Below, piece after piece: positions 15,935-28,238 of a stretch of 64,000 nt of DNA. The stretch's first letter is position 1; each line of letters starts with the position of its first letter. The DNA is from Datisca glomerata. Its lineage: Eukaryota; Streptophyta; Magnoliopsida; Cucurbitales; Datiscaceae. The stretch covers positions 724,501-788,500 of the forward strand of contig QANY01004715.1 in NCBI GenBank assembly GCA_003255025.1. The letters are read 5' to 3'. Under the pieces are notes generated by a model. The model was not told where the DNA came from. It saw nothing but the letters and a program-made list of their open reading frames with translations, and ran no database searches. The position numbers and the translations under genes are program-made.

Positions 15935-18900
15935 GCATGAATATTGAAGGGCATATGCCCCCGACCTCATGACTTGTGTTACCATGTATGGTCCTTCCCA
16001 ATTAGGGCCGAGCTTGCCAGCACCTATCTCTTGAGTGTTTTGAAACACCCTTCATAACATCAACCTATCTCTTGAGTGTATTGTAGTGCCTTGAGATGCG
16101 TTGCTGGTAATTTTGGAGCTTTATTAACGCGACTTCCCTTTTCTCTTCCAAGTTATCAATAGCTTCTTTAATTGCATCTTCATTTTGAACAAGGTTTGTA
16201 GATTAAGTTCTGTAAGATGGAAGACCTATTTGCACTGGTATGATGACTTTTGTACCATGAGTTAGAGAAAAATGAGTCTCTCTGATAGGTATCCGCCTAG
16301 TGGTGCGGTAGGACCATAAAACTACCGGTAGCCTTCCACCCGTCTTCCTTTAGCCTGATCAAGTCTTTTCTTCAAAGTATCAACTATTGTTTTATTTGTG
16401 GCTTCAGTTTGACCATTCACCCTCAGAATGCCAAAACAACAAATCACATGTTTCGATAAAAAATTCTTGATATCTAGCTCATTCATATTCGGATATGCTT
16501 CAGCTTCCACCCAGTTAGAGAAATAGTCAGTTACCAGTATAAAAAAATGTTTTTGAGTGGGCGTTATAGGCATGAGGCCTATTATATCCATCCCACATTT
16601 CATGAATGGCCAAGGCACTAGGATTAGATTTACTTTTTCTATTGGCATGTGCATGATTGGTGTGAATCGCTGACATTTGGTGCATCGCCAAGTGTACTCA
16701 GCTGCATCTATTTCCATTGTCGGCTAGAAGTATCCAATCATCCTAGCCCTATATTCTAGTGAGCGTGCTCCAAAGTGATTTCCACATTGGCCTTCATGGA
16801 GTTCTGTTAGTGCATATCATGCATTTTCCTTATTGAGACATCTAAGGTACGAGCCTGAGAATGATCACTGTAAAGAACTGCTTCTATGATTGAGTATCAA
16901 GCTGCTTGCATCATAATCTTCCTCGCCCATGTCTTGATCACTGCAAGAAATATATCTCTTTATTGGATTTATCCAGGATTCTTCGAACAAAGGTGGTTCG
17001 ATTGATAATGACTCATAGATCATAATTGGAGATTGGATTGTTCACCTTAACTCTGTATCGATGGCTGAGGCCAAATTGGCCAAAGCATTGGCATGACTAT
17101 TCTCTCTAGGAGGAAGTTGTTGTATGCTAAAACTTTGGAAAGAACTTTTAAGTTGTGCACCATCTGGAGATATGAGCTCATGCGAGTATCTTTAGCTTGA
17201 TAATTTCCGTTTATCTAATTCACAATCAGTTGTGACTCGCTAAAGGCAGTTAGATTGGATGCCCCAGTAGTCTTAGCTAAGTTCATCCCTTCTATCAAAG
17301 CTTCATATTCAACTTCACTAATGAATGCGTGGAAACGGAACTTGAGTGATTGTTCAATGATTGCTCCATCGGGAGTTTTCAATACTAACCGTGCTCTGCA
17401 ACCCTTAGCATTTATCAATCCGTCCACGTACAAAACCCATTCATCATTTTCATTGAGATCTGTCATAATGGCATCAACAGCCCCATCTCCCATGGGTGAA
17501 GATTCTTGACCTTCAACTCTCAACGCCTTTTTCATCTCCAGTATAAAATCAACCAAGGCTTGAGCTTTGATTGCAAACGTGGTTTCTAAGATATATCAAA
17601 TTCTCCTAACTCCACCACCCATTTCATGAGTCATTCTGACATATTAGGCTTGTGAAGCATAACTTTTAAAGGACTATTGGTGCGGACAACTATAGAATGG
17701 CTTTGAAAGTAAGGCCTGAGTTTCCTTATTAAAGTGATGAGTGCGAGGACGAGCATCACCATTTATGAATAGTGAGTTTCTGCATCCAATAGAGTGTGAC
17801 TTGTATAATACACCAATTGTTACTTGCTGTCATGATCACGAATCAAAACAGAGCTAGCTATCGTGTTAGAAATGGCCAAATAAAGAAACAAAGTCTCCGC
17901 ATCTTTTGGTTTTGCCAACAGTGGAGGTGTCGTTAAGTAACATTTGAGATCTAAAAAATCTTTATCGCATTCCTCTGCCTATCCAAACTTTTTGCTTCCC
18001 TTTAGGATGTTGAAAAAAAAGGTAAGCATTCGTCTTATGATCGTCAATCTTTGCACTTCCTTGATATTCTTAGGTGCTGGCAAGTCCAGCACTGCCCGAA
18101 TCTGCTCTAGATTGGCTTCTATTTTATGACGTGTTACCAAGAGTTTGAGAAATTTTCCTGAAGATATACCAAATGTATACTTTATGGGATTAAGTTTCAT
18201 TTTATACTTATTGAGTACCTTAAAAGCCTGCCGAAGGTCTTCCACATGTTCCTTAACTATGAGAGATTTGATGAGCATGTCGTCAATATACACTTTTATT
18301 CTGACACTGAGGTGCTCTCTGAACATATGATTGACAAGTCATTGATAAGTCGCTCCAACGTTCTTTAGGCTGAAAGGCATGACCTTATAACAATAAATTC
18401 CCATCTCCGTGATGAATGATGGTTTCTCCTGATTTGATGGATGTATGAGAATCTAATTATAACAAGAAAAAGCATCCATAAAGCTAAGCATGTGGTGACC
18501 TGCATTTGTGTCTACCAACTGATCAATTTTTTGTAAGAGAAAACTGTCTTTTGCACACGCCTTGTTCAAATCTGTGAAGTCGATACAAATACTCCATTTT
18601 TCGTTCTTCTTTTTTACTACTACGACATTTGCTAACCAATCTGGATATAACACTTTTCTAATAAAACCTACTTTGAGAAGTCTCTACACTTCGTTATTGA
18701 TTATAGCATTACGCTCTGGAGCGAACTTTCACCCTTTTTGCTTCAATGGTTTATAAGTTGGATCAACCTCCAGCCTATCAGTTGTGACATCTGGGTCTAG
18801 GCCCAACATGTTAGAAATGGACCATGCGAAGGTGTCACACTTTTTAGTCAAAAACTCCATGAGCTTCTTTTTTAAACCTTCATCCAATCCAATTCCAATC

Positions 18901-19422
18901 TTGGCAACTCTTTCAGACTTGGAAGCGTGAATGCATACTTCCATTATTTCTTCTATGGTGGGGCTCTTCGGTCCATCAAATTTCAGATTTTTGAATCAAG
19001 ATTTTTATTTGACTTACTGTAATTGCCATTTGGTTCAGGAGGCTTTCAATTTAATGACATGGCAAGTTCTGGAAGTGACTTGATCGCCACGTATCTCCTG
19101 GATGCTATTGGGAGTTAAAATTTGATTGTTTGCTGATATATCGAGGGAACAACCCTCTGGACGTTAATACTTCTAGAAGACTTAGTCACCGCTCCATTGA
19201 ATCATATCAACTCTGTCTCAGGTCTGACAAGATTTAGTTTATCTATTTCCATTTGTTTGAAAGCTGGGAGATAGATAACATTCACCCCACTTCCTGGGTC
19301 CACCAAGATCCACTTCACTTTAAAATTAGCTACGTCCAGAGAAATAACTAAGGCATCATCATGTGGTTGGTGGACTTCTTGTGATTCCCAAGAATAAAAA
19401 TAAATGTCCGGATCTTGGGCCA
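15935..19422 (-). pseudogene. Decayed Tat-like gypsy pol (protease, RT, RNase H, integrase)
   Basis: Right to left: protease (19422-19202, DPGSGVNVIYLPAF; the usual active-site D-[ST]-G reads DPGSG); a linker with LGLDPDVTTDRLEVDP (18944-18729); RT fingers/palm start (18653-18453, WLANVVVVKKKNEKWSICID, then FTDLNKAC); RT palm (18326-17979, with YIDDMLIKS at the catalytic site); a second RNase H (17556-17215, WVLYVDGLINAKG, EVEYEALIEGM); integrase (16717-16322, CTKCQRF, GMDIIGLMP); and a C-terminal GKLGPNWEGPYMVTQV block near 15990. The LNKAC and YVDGL-type motifs are typical of Tat/Ogre-like elements. Multiple stops and frame changes break the frame between and within domains. Confidence 0.85.
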
Positions 19423-19430
19423 ATTTTCTT

Positions 19431-19973
19431 TAGGGGTGTGCAGATGTTTTCTGAACCGACTGAACTGAAACCAAACTGAATCAGTTCAGTCAGTTCTTTT
19501 AATATAGCAATTGTAATCGGTTCGATTTTTTTTAATAACTGCATTTTTTGTTCGGTTATCTTTCTCAATAACTCTGTAATCTGATTACAACCGTTTCTAA
19601 TATATATTTTATATTATTAATTATTGTTATTGAGTTGAAGTAAAAAAAACAAAACTAAAATCAATTAACCAAACGCCCAAACAAAAACCCTAACACTCAC
19701 CTCGTGCCACCATTTTCTTTCCTCTCCCTCTCGATAACCAACGTCTCCCTCAATCCATTGTCCAAAATTCTTGCCATTTTAAGAAGTTTTACAGATGCAG
19801 CCGAACCGGTTACAAGTAACCAAACTGAACTGATTACTTTAGGTATATTTGGTTTGGTTCGGATGGTTACACCGGTTTGGTTCAGTTCAATTCGGTTATA
19901 TAGGTAACAATGAATTTGGTTTGATTACAAAAACGCCTTACTAACCGATCAAACCGAACCTTGCACACCCCTA
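19431..19973. mobile_element. hAT-type non-autonomous element (MITE-like)
   Basis: It begins TAGGGGTGTGCA and ends TGCACACCCCTA (perfect 12-bp terminal inverted repeats) and is flanked by an exact 8-bp duplication ATTTTCTT (19423-19430 and 19974-19981). An 8-bp duplication and (C/T)AGGG-starting termini are diagnostic for the hAT superfamily. Subterminal sequence is rich in GGTTCGGTT / AACCGAACC. It has no coding capacity, is 543 bp long, and interrupts the gypsy gag-protease region. Confidence 0.93.
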
Positions 19974-19981
19974 ATTTTCTT

Positions 19982-20860
19982 GGGGCATTGAGATTGAGTA
20001 CTAGGAGTTTGGCTGCTCTGACGAGATTTTTCCTTGCTGTGAATGACATTCCATTCATACTTTTTCCATGTATAACATTGATAATTGTTCTCTAAGTCTG
20101 AACGAACACATCAATTTCCTATCTTGCCTTTAGTCTTTTTTCGGCTCCCTTCTTCAATGTATTCTCTAAGGTGTCCACGCTTTATAAGTTCTTCACTTTC
20201 TCTCTTCAAATGCCTGTACTCATAAGTTTTGTGTCCATAATCTCTGTGAAATTCATAGTAGTTGTTGGGTTCATTCCTTCAATTAAGTGGGCCTTTCATC
20301 CTTCTCGGCCAAGAAAAATACTCATTGTCCTTGACATGTGCTACAAGGTCAGAATATGATATATTGAGAGGAGTTATTCAGAATGAATTGTTTCCATATC
20401 CTTGAGCTCCCATGTTATCCATCTGATCTCGAGATCTTTTCTTGTCTTGTCTAGCTAAGTCATTATCCTGGTCGTATCTATCTATTCTCTCCCTGCCATT
20501 TCTATTTTCCATTTTTAGGGAATCTCGTCTTGGCCTCCTATCTTTGCCTTTGGCCCCTGAGTTGCATCTGGTCAGAGAACCTTGGTGGTTTGCTTTCTCA
20601 TTCGCATATTCTTTTAATGACATAAACTTATGAGTCGTTTAAGAGCAACATCCATGGGGACTAGCTTAGCTAGCACCATTGATACACAAATGCGTGTATT
20701 TGGAAGAAGACCATTTACTAAGGCATCCACGGTCGTAGAATCGTCGCAATTCACCATTTCTATTTTTTCTCGGGTAAATCATTTTATGTATTCTTTTAGA
20801 GTTTTGTCGAATTCCCATAATAATATTTTTAACATTGGTCAATTGTGGGGGTAAATCAAT
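19982..20860 (-). pseudogene. Gypsy gag remnant
   Basis: The minus-strand frame at 20623-20378 encodes a basic, polar segment (LKEYANEKANHQG, GKDRRPRRDS, GRERIDRYDQDND) of the kind found after the gag core in Tat elements. Further broken pieces lie on either side. Just left of it the hAT element separates gag from protease. I see no zinc knuckle. Upstream, 20804-20819 keeps a leader fragment (TATGGGAATTCGACAAA on the minus strand) of the element. Confidence 0.65.
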
Positions 20861-21285
20861 TGAACAATGTTAGAAATAGGAATAGTGTTCAATCGTTTTA
20901 TGTATTTTTTCTCGGGTAATAGTTCAATTGAATAATGTTAAAAAAATTATTTTTACTCAATCAGTTTGTTTATCCGCATTTATGCAACACATTTGAGCTC
21001 TTAATATTTTAGCCTCCCCTCACTTTAATGACTTGAGCGTTAGAGTGTATTAGGTTAGGCAACACACTAATATCAAGCTAATATCTTCACATTCTTTTTC
21101 TCCTTTGTGTTATCAGGCGATAATCAAGTAACACGTGGCAACATTATCGACAATGGATTTCTAACATCTACAGTTTGGCACCGTCTATGGGAATTCGACA
21201 AATCTCATACCTTTTGTTTGTTAATAAAATAACTGTGGATAAACAAACTGATTGAACAATGTTAAAAATATTATTTTGTTATTAT
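20804..21285. repeat. Rearranged gypsy 5' end with an inverted LTR terminus
   Basis: 21001-21170 is an LTR end in plus orientation, opposite to the host gypsy. It is followed by a primer-site-like TTTGGCACCGTCTATGGG and leader GAATTCGACAAA at 21174-21204. The same leader occurs inverted at 20804-20819. The word ATAATATTTTTAACATTG at 20820 recurs inverted near 21260-21280, and TCAGTTTGTTTATCC at 20972 recurs inverted near 21230. This is not a normal 5' LTR, but an inversion or inverted duplication junction. Confidence 0.6.
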
Positions 21286-21369
21286 TTTATAACGCTTACA
21301 TAACATCCTAGTCATAATACATTTTCATTAGTTTTCATGTTTTGCTTCTTTTTATTTTGAACAATTTTA

Positions 21370-21528
21370 GGGTGACCAAGTAATTAATCAAGTTTTACGT
21401 GATCAAGTGATGTAGAAATCAATTATAGACTGATATTTTATGACTCATTAAAACAATTTGATAATTTAACCTATGAATAAGTGCCACATCACTTAGTCAC
21501 TTTAAACTTGATCAATTACTTGATCGTT
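21370..21528. mobile_element. Foldback / MITE-like element
   Basis: Arms of about 43 bp (21370-21413 and 21486-21528) are imperfect inverted repeats, both containing CAAGTAATT(A/G)ATCAAGTTT and ending AAGTGATGT inward. About 72 bp lies between them. TTA flanks both sides (21367-21369 and 21527-21529), which could be a Harbinger/Tourist-type 3-bp duplication, but overlap with the arm makes this uncertain. Confidence 0.5.
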
Positions 21529-21539
21529 ATAGAATCACT

Positions 21540-24500
21540 CTTTTATCTTTTATTTTTCTAATAATTAGTGTAGTTTGGGCTAATCTTACTAAACATATTG
21601 GCCCGTGTTTTCCTGCTGGAGGAAAATAATAAGAGAAGTTTTGCATAATAGACAACTTTAAGGGGGTTGTTTTAAGAAAAATTATGTTTTCAATAGATTT
21701 AGGTAAATAACAGATTTCCTAATTAGTCATTAATTTTATACTAATATACCGTCATCTATATATAATATATTACCAATTTTTTGGGGTAAATCATAGGTGT
21801 ATATCTGATATACCTAAATGATAGACCATACATATTAGAAAACCATATGTAGTCCCTTGAAAACTGTATTTAATAGTCTCTAACACACCAAAAAATAATT
21901 CATTGTAAACCGCTAATCAAGTAACTTCCTCAGTCAATTAAATCTTAAATAAAAGTAATAAAATTCAAATTAAATCTAAGAAAGACAAGAATAAACGCTT
22001 CCATCATATATGAAATTTTATTTCGATAAATAATTATTAAGAAAATAATTCTTCAAGTATATCAATGATAAGACTGATACAATTCGATCAACAAATAATA
22101 TTGAAAATATCTTTCAAGAAATTTATAGATAATGCGTGTTCTTGAAGGTATTATAGTATATCATACATAAATAGGTGATATATTGATTCCAATGACACTA
22201 ATATTATGGGTGTAATTAATGTTTAACTTTTTAAATTATATTTTCTATAAGCATAAATCAAGTAACTACCGAAAATTTAAAAAAAAATCCCGTCCACAAT
22301 AACCCTTGAAATACGCTTCAAATAATCACTTCACTCCAAACATTTTTACCAAAAACAGTAAATTGAATTCCACCAATCAGATATTACTAAAAAAAGAAAG
22401 AAAAATAAATTAACTACAGTTTTGGTAACCACCTATTAACCATATTAAAAATATCTCTCATCACATGTTAATCAATCAATCAATCAAAGGAATAGTAAAA
22501 AACCAAAGAAAATTCTTCCATCTCACGAAACCAAAGCTTTAAGTTATTATTCGTATAACCATTATTCTTTGTTTTACAGAAGCGAGGAGAAGAAATCATT
22601 AACGTCATCGGCCAAACTTCAAGAAAGAAAGCTTTGTCAATAGAACAACGCCACCAACCACTAATTACATATATAGATGATATGCTGGTTCCAATGAATC
22701 TATCAATTATGGCGGAAGAACAAAATCGAATTACATTGGTTTTTTGCGAAAATGTGAAATTGAATAGCTTCAAGATTTTCTATCGCTAATGGAGAAAGAA
22801 TACACACAAGCTTTATTGGTTTTTCTATCACTAATGGACTTGATATGTCACTATGAATAGAAAATTTCCATAATAGAAATTAGGTAAAAAAGGAAACAAA
22901 ATCAATCATTGATTATCATTTAATTCTAATTAAAAAATATATTAACGTTTGCATTAAATGATAGAAAAATTCAGAATATCTAATTAATTATCCAAGAAAT
23001 CAAATTATTAAATCTGTAATAGAAGGTTAAAATCATCAGCAACAAATTCATCAATAGTTGATTGATGACGCGGCACAAAAAATCGTTATTTACCTATTGT
23101 TTGAAAAAATCTACTATTTCTTAAAATGGTTTTCAAAACTTGTCTATTATGTGCAATTACTTAAAAATAAATAGTAATGATAAAAAACATACCATGTTAA
23201 AAAAATCATAAAAAATGTCACAAGTATAAAAGACATAAAAATAGTCACTGCAAGTATCCTGAAGAAAATAACGCGTCCAAAAAAAATTTCAGAGTCATCC
23301 GTGAAAAATTACTTTTAACGTCTACTGTTTGTATGATATATACAATATATATTACATAAGATTTTTGTGCGCTTAATTTCGTCGGGCTCGAGAGACTTGT
23401 TTTGTGGCGTCAATTTTTTTTAGAATTGAGGGCGGTTATTTTTTATATTTTTCTTTAAATGACTTATTCTTGATGTTCTCTCAAAGAATAAAGAAACCAT
23501 ATTGCCTCGAACATGGTAGGTAAAACTATAATTTGAAATTTCTCAACGGCAACACAATTAGAATAGTTTTAAGGTTATATATAAACTATATAAGTGCAAA
23601 CCAATATACTTTGAGAGCTGCATTAGAGACAAATAATTAATAGAAACGAATTTTCTTTTGAGGAATATAGAAACGAAATTAGTATTAGATAAATGTTTTA
23701 CTAAATGGAAAGAAAAGTAATTGATTAACTGGATTCTTCTTTTGCAACAGGTAAGAAATAATATTACTCTTTTTTGGTAAAAAAAAAGAGAAAATTATCC
23801 AAGTGGATAAATTTAGCAAAATTACGATAGGAAATACCTTATATGATAAAGTTGCCTCATGAACTTAACTAATAGTATACTATGATAACAAGATCGGTTG
23901 ATATTGTGGTTCAGTATTCACACTCACACTACACAACATCAAGAGTGTGAGTTTTTTTATGCACGCTAATCGCGCCAAAGTGGTATAAGTTATACCGTAT
24001 TACCACTAACAGGGACATGATATTATAACCACTAACAATATCACGTTCTAAAGCAGTGGAGGATCCAGGATTTTGATTTTTTTTAATAAAAATTTTTATC
24101 TTTAAAAATTTAGTGTTTGAGATTTATTTTTAGAATTACTATTTTTTAAACAAAATTAAATCAAATCAACAATCAATAAATCCCTAAATTTTTCAACTCA
24201 AATAATTCATCCGCTCATCTATTATCTGCATTTTATTAAATAATTTTTATTTTTTATATAAATACTAATAATTTGAAAATGTCAAAATTAACATTTCCCA
24301 CGAAACTATATAACAGATTATATTAATTGATCAAAATATCAAAATAAGTTATACGTTTAAATTAATATCCAAGCTTTTAATTTCTTTTATACATACTACA
24401 TTTGATTTTAGAGCACTAAGAATATATATATGACTATCCAACTTTGATCAATATTTTATGAAATGGAACAATAAAAATTGCATTGCGTGCTTGGAAGTAA

Positions 24501-25507
24501 AATAACAAGTACAAATATTATATAATGAAACAAAAACAACCAACAAAAAATAATCAAACTTATTAGAAAGATAAAAATAAAGTACTATTAAAATAGACAC
24601 TTGGTAAAAGAAATCACATAAAAATTAAAAGACGTGAGCCCTAAAAATAAATTAAAGAAAATTTAATGTCAAAAGTTGATATAAAGACAAATAAAAAACA
24701 ACAAAAAATAAGAGTTTTGGAGATAATAAAATTTGAACTAAAAAATAATTGCCAGCGAAAACACAAAAATACCAAAACTGAAGGGTCGGGCAGCAACAAG
24801 CCTAATATAAATCCGCCCATGTTCTAACGCATCTTCTATAAAATGAGGAAGACCTTGTAGCCTAAGAAAACTAAAATTTGCAACAGAAGATCATACAAAG
24901 AACTTATATTTCACAAATTAAACTTATATATCATAAATAACCGATTGGAAGAAGGTTGGGGTGTCATCTGGAAACGATCCATTGAAACTAATATCTGCCG
25001 ATTTGATTCTGAAAGCCTGGAGTTCTAAGAGCCCACTAAAGCCAAGAAGAAAGTCTCACATAGATATTGAGACAAACTATAGATTTAAATCCATGAAAGA
25101 AAACCATCATAAATCTGAATCTATTGAACAACAACCCACTAAAACATAAAAGAAAATTAAAGCTAGAAAACAAAAGGAAATCTCACTGGACGGGGTTCAA
25201 GAGAACTTCTCTCTCCAGTGAGGAAAACTATAATGAAAGGAGCGGAGTGGGCGTTGTTTCTTAGTAAGAATGTGAGTTCGAGTTTTAGTATTTGTAACTT
25301 TTAACAAAAATACATAAATCCAATAGCCTAAGCAAAATAGAGAAGAGAAAAAAACACACTAAATTAACAGTTAAATACAGTACATCAGATCCTCTAAACT
25401 GAACTAAAAATTAGACTCTACAATTTGAAGAAAACATCTGTATAATTGTAACGCCGACAAAAAGCAAAGAGATTTTTTCCTAAACGTTTTTCCAATTTAT
25501 AGGAATT
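21540..25507. other. AT-rich intergenic stretch, no gene recognised
   Basis: It is very AT-rich, with no ORF showing a recognisable domain. Small things seen: (AATC)n near 22470; a terminator-like inverted ACACTC..GAGTGTG pair near 23926-23950; GTGGAGGATCCAGGATTTTGA at 24056, a motif often seen at the ends of dispersed plant repeats; and a 9-bp inverted pair CTCACTGGA / TCCAGTGAG at 25183-25223. 25380-25507 is probably the 3' UTR of the glutaredoxin-like gene. Confidence 0.5.
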
Positions 25508-26212
25508 TCAGAGCCATGATGTAGTGCTCCGGGATCGCATGGAAGCACAAGAAGGGCACCTAATCAAACCGTTTATGTTGCATTCTGTACAGCTCTTGAA
25601 TCCTGATTTCTCCACGTAGATCTTATGACTTCCATCACATTGCTCGCACAGAATGTATCTGTGCCCTCCGCACACATCACAGGCGGTGGGGTCCACTTCC
25701 GGAAGCCCTTCGATCATTCTTTTTAGCTGCCCACTCTCATGGAACCGTCTGATTTCATCGGCCCCACCAATGTATCGCCCTCCGATAAATACTCTCGGCA
25801 GTGTCAGAGTCTTACAACCAATCATCTCCTGCATCTCGCTCAAGAACCGAGAATCCATCGACAAATCTCGTTCGTCGATCGGGACGCGGAATGCTCGGAG
25901 GATGGATCGGACGACTCTGCAGTCCTCGAACGTCTTTCGGACAACGCGGAGGCTAGTGTAGTAGACAACGACGCGGTGGTCAGTTTCGGTTGGTGGAGTA
26001 GAAGTGGAGTGACGGTGGGCCCAGGCACGGAGAACGGAGGAGGAGAGGCGGACACGGTGAAATACGGAGGGCTTCTTGGGGGTGTGTGGCGGAGATTCTG
26101 GTTCGTCTGAGCAGAGGTCTTGAATGTCTTTGAAGGAAGAACAAGAGAAGTTTCGGGTCCTTGATTTTGAAGTATGAACCCTGCTCGGTGATCTCACCCA
26201 TGGCGCCCACAT
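25508..26212 (-). CDS. Glutaredoxin-domain protein with C-terminal CxxC zinc-ribbon-like tail
   Basis: Single-exon gene, 234 aa. The family (plant glutaredoxin-like proteins) has a thioredoxin-fold domain followed by a Cys-rich tail; its exact role is not settled. A polar Ser-rich N-terminus (1-80) is followed by the glutaredoxin-like domain at about 81-170: VVVYYTSLRVVRKTFEDC (Cys98), the cis-Pro segment TLPRVFIGG (137-145) and GGADEI (149-154), which places the glutathione-binding side. The usual CPYC active site is absent, as is normal in this family; Cys98 sits downstream of the usual position. The tail has four CxxC pairs (178-181 CDVC, 189-192 CEQC, 208-211 CTEC, 219-222 CPSC), like a DnaJ-type zinc ribbon. 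ATG at 26212 is the first possible start; a GA microsatellite begins only 5 bp upstream of it. Whole, with no stop or frameshift. Confidence 0.92.
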   Translation of the reverse strand: MWAPWVRSPSRVHTSKSRTRNFSCSSFKDIQDLCSDEPESPPHTPKKPSVFHRVRLSSSVLRAWAHRHSTSTPPTETDHRVVVYYTSLRVVRKTFEDCRVVRSILRAFRVPIDERDLSMDSRFLSEMQEMIGCKTLTLPRVFIGGRYIGGADEIRRFHESGQLKRMIEGLPEVDPTACDVCGGHRYILCEQCDGSHKIYVEKSGFKSCTECNINGLIRCPSCASMRSRSTTSWL

Positions 26213-26213
26213 G

Positions 26214-26216
<3 letters not shown>

Positions 26217-26279
<63 letters not shown>

Positions 26280-26291
26280 GGGGGGGGNGGG
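26217..26291. repeat. (GA)n then poly-G with an ambiguous base, in the glutaredoxin gene leader
   Basis: About 26 GA units (26217-26268) run into about 22 G with one N at 26288. On the gene's strand this is a C-run followed by (CT)n immediately before the start codon. Plant 5' leaders often carry CT repeats. The homopolymer length is not reliable. Confidence 0.9.
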
Positions 26292-28235
26292 AGTGGAGCT
26301 ACTTTGATGAGGTTAACTTAAGGAGGAATATAAAAAGATTTGATTACTATAACCCTAAGTAAGGAATTAGTGATGTCACAGCCACAGGAGTGGGATTTTT
26401 TTTTTTAATTTTTGGTCATGTAGTGTTATATAAGAATAGGGTAATTATTTTATTACTATTCACAAAAATAAAAACCAAGCACATTCAAAGAAAAAATTTG
26501 AACATTTTTTTTATTGAAAGTTGAATTATTATTTATGTGAACAGTAATAAAATTAGGAAAATAATATAAATGTGCTTTTTTCTTTTGTTAAAAGAAAAGG
26601 TACTTTTATGGTAAAAGCATGTGCATACATGCATGTAAGGGAAATGCCTAATTAATTAAGTTATGAGTTGTACGACTGCAACATTAGTTGTCATTGCCAA
26701 ATTTTCAATTAAAATTGTAATAGCTTTGTAACTGCTTTCTCCTTTTATCTAAAACTTTTAATACAAGTGTTCAATTATAAATCATATCTTCCTTTCTCAA
26801 GAAACATATCACGGGTCATATTTCCTTGAGTAAACTATTATTCAATGCTAAAATGTGAAGAAATTCGAGTGAAAGTATTTTAAAAGATAATGCGAACTTT
26901 GAAGGTCACATAAATTGTCTAAAGAATTTGATCCCTAAGATTGATAGCAGACTGTCATTTTAGATGATGAGCATGTTGACAACTTAACCCACTTATATAA
27001 AAAAATGAGTCCAACTGAAATTTTTCTAAGATAGAGAAGAGGGCATATGTCATCAAGAATCTTTTATAGTTATGAAGTTCGATCCATCTAAGTTGTTAGA
27101 TTAAATTTGGATTGTCGCAACGTGCATGCGACGTGAAACGACGATTGAAAGATTATTTTTGAAAAAAATAAATAAATCCAGAGTCACCACCAATAATTAT
27201 AGGACGTGATTGGTCACCCAATTTTAAAATCAAATATTTTGGTCTGCGAAAATTTAAAGTTGATTCGGAAGTCATTTGTGTGTGAAGAAAGTATTAGCAC
27301 CCAATAACGCCCATTATGAAAAATGGTTACCAAATTTAATCAAATACTATCCAAATTATTTTTTTTAAATAATGTTATAGAAACTCAATTTTGAATGTCC
27401 CATTTGGTGCATTTTGCATCATAAAAATGATCAAATAAATGACCTTTAATGGGTGGTACAAAGCCTATTAAAAAATCATTTTTTTTTATTTTTTTAAATC
27501 AAAGCGTTATTGGAGTTACTCTCAGTATCTTAAAAATTATTCATCACCTTAATAGTTCGAGAAATTTGGTATCCCAAAAATTCTAAAGTCCGTCATAAGA
27601 TTTTTTTTTAGTGAAAAGTAAATAAAGAAATTAACAAAATTTAAATCAAATTGTTATGCTTTTAATTTACGAGCATCAATTCTGATGATAAAATAATGAA
27701 ATAATAATCACATACAACCGTGACATATGAAAATAATACATACATAAATAAGAAGAGATGAAAACTATAAAGAAAAAAGAAAGAATAATGGAAAGAAATG
27801 TTAGAGATGATAAATTTAAAAAAAGAATATGTAGAGTGAAAATAATGAAACAAGACGTGAAATAATTAAAAAGATATATAAAAATAAATTAAAAAAAACC
27901 AATAATATCTACTAAAAAATAGAAAAATAAAAAATCCAATAAAACAAAAAACAATAAAAATAAAAATGCAAAAATACAAAAAAACAAAAAAATGTTTTTT
28001 TACAGAGGATGATGTCACATCCTTTTTTTAATTTTCATTTTTTTTTCTTTAAACACATATATGTATATATAATTATTTAGTAAATAAATTAATAATAAAT
28101 TTTTTATGTGTAAAATAAATTAATCTACGAAAAAATATTTAATTTCATACATAATTGGCATGATGATGCTATTTTTTACTACATAATCTATTATTTACAA
28201 TTTTCATTCCTTTACTCAATACTAATCAAATAGCA
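26292..28235. other. AT-rich stretch with an LTR-like relic
   Basis: No coding region is recognised. The left end is the presumed promoter side of the glutaredoxin-like gene. At 27120-27310 a less AT-rich block (GAGTCACCACCAATAATTATAGG, GATTGGTCACCCAATT, GGTCTGCGAAAATTT, TATTAGCACCC) resembles dispersed LTR-type sequences seen in many eudicot genomes. I recognise the style but cannot define ends. The rest (27600-28235) is long A/T runs. Confidence 0.4.
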
Positions 28236-28238
28236 AAT

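Noticed and set aside
22480..22773. 97-codon minus ORF
   Set aside because: No motif, no splice context, AT-rich surroundings; I cannot support it as a gene.
24961..25149. 62-codon ORF upstream of the glutaredoxin 3' end
   Set aside because: It starts with GTG, which is not a normal plant start, and shows no recognisable motif.
25653..26210. Overlapping ORFs on the plus strand and in another minus frame at the glutaredoxin gene
   Set aside because: Shadows of the GC-rich coding frame of the glutaredoxin-like gene; no domain of their own.
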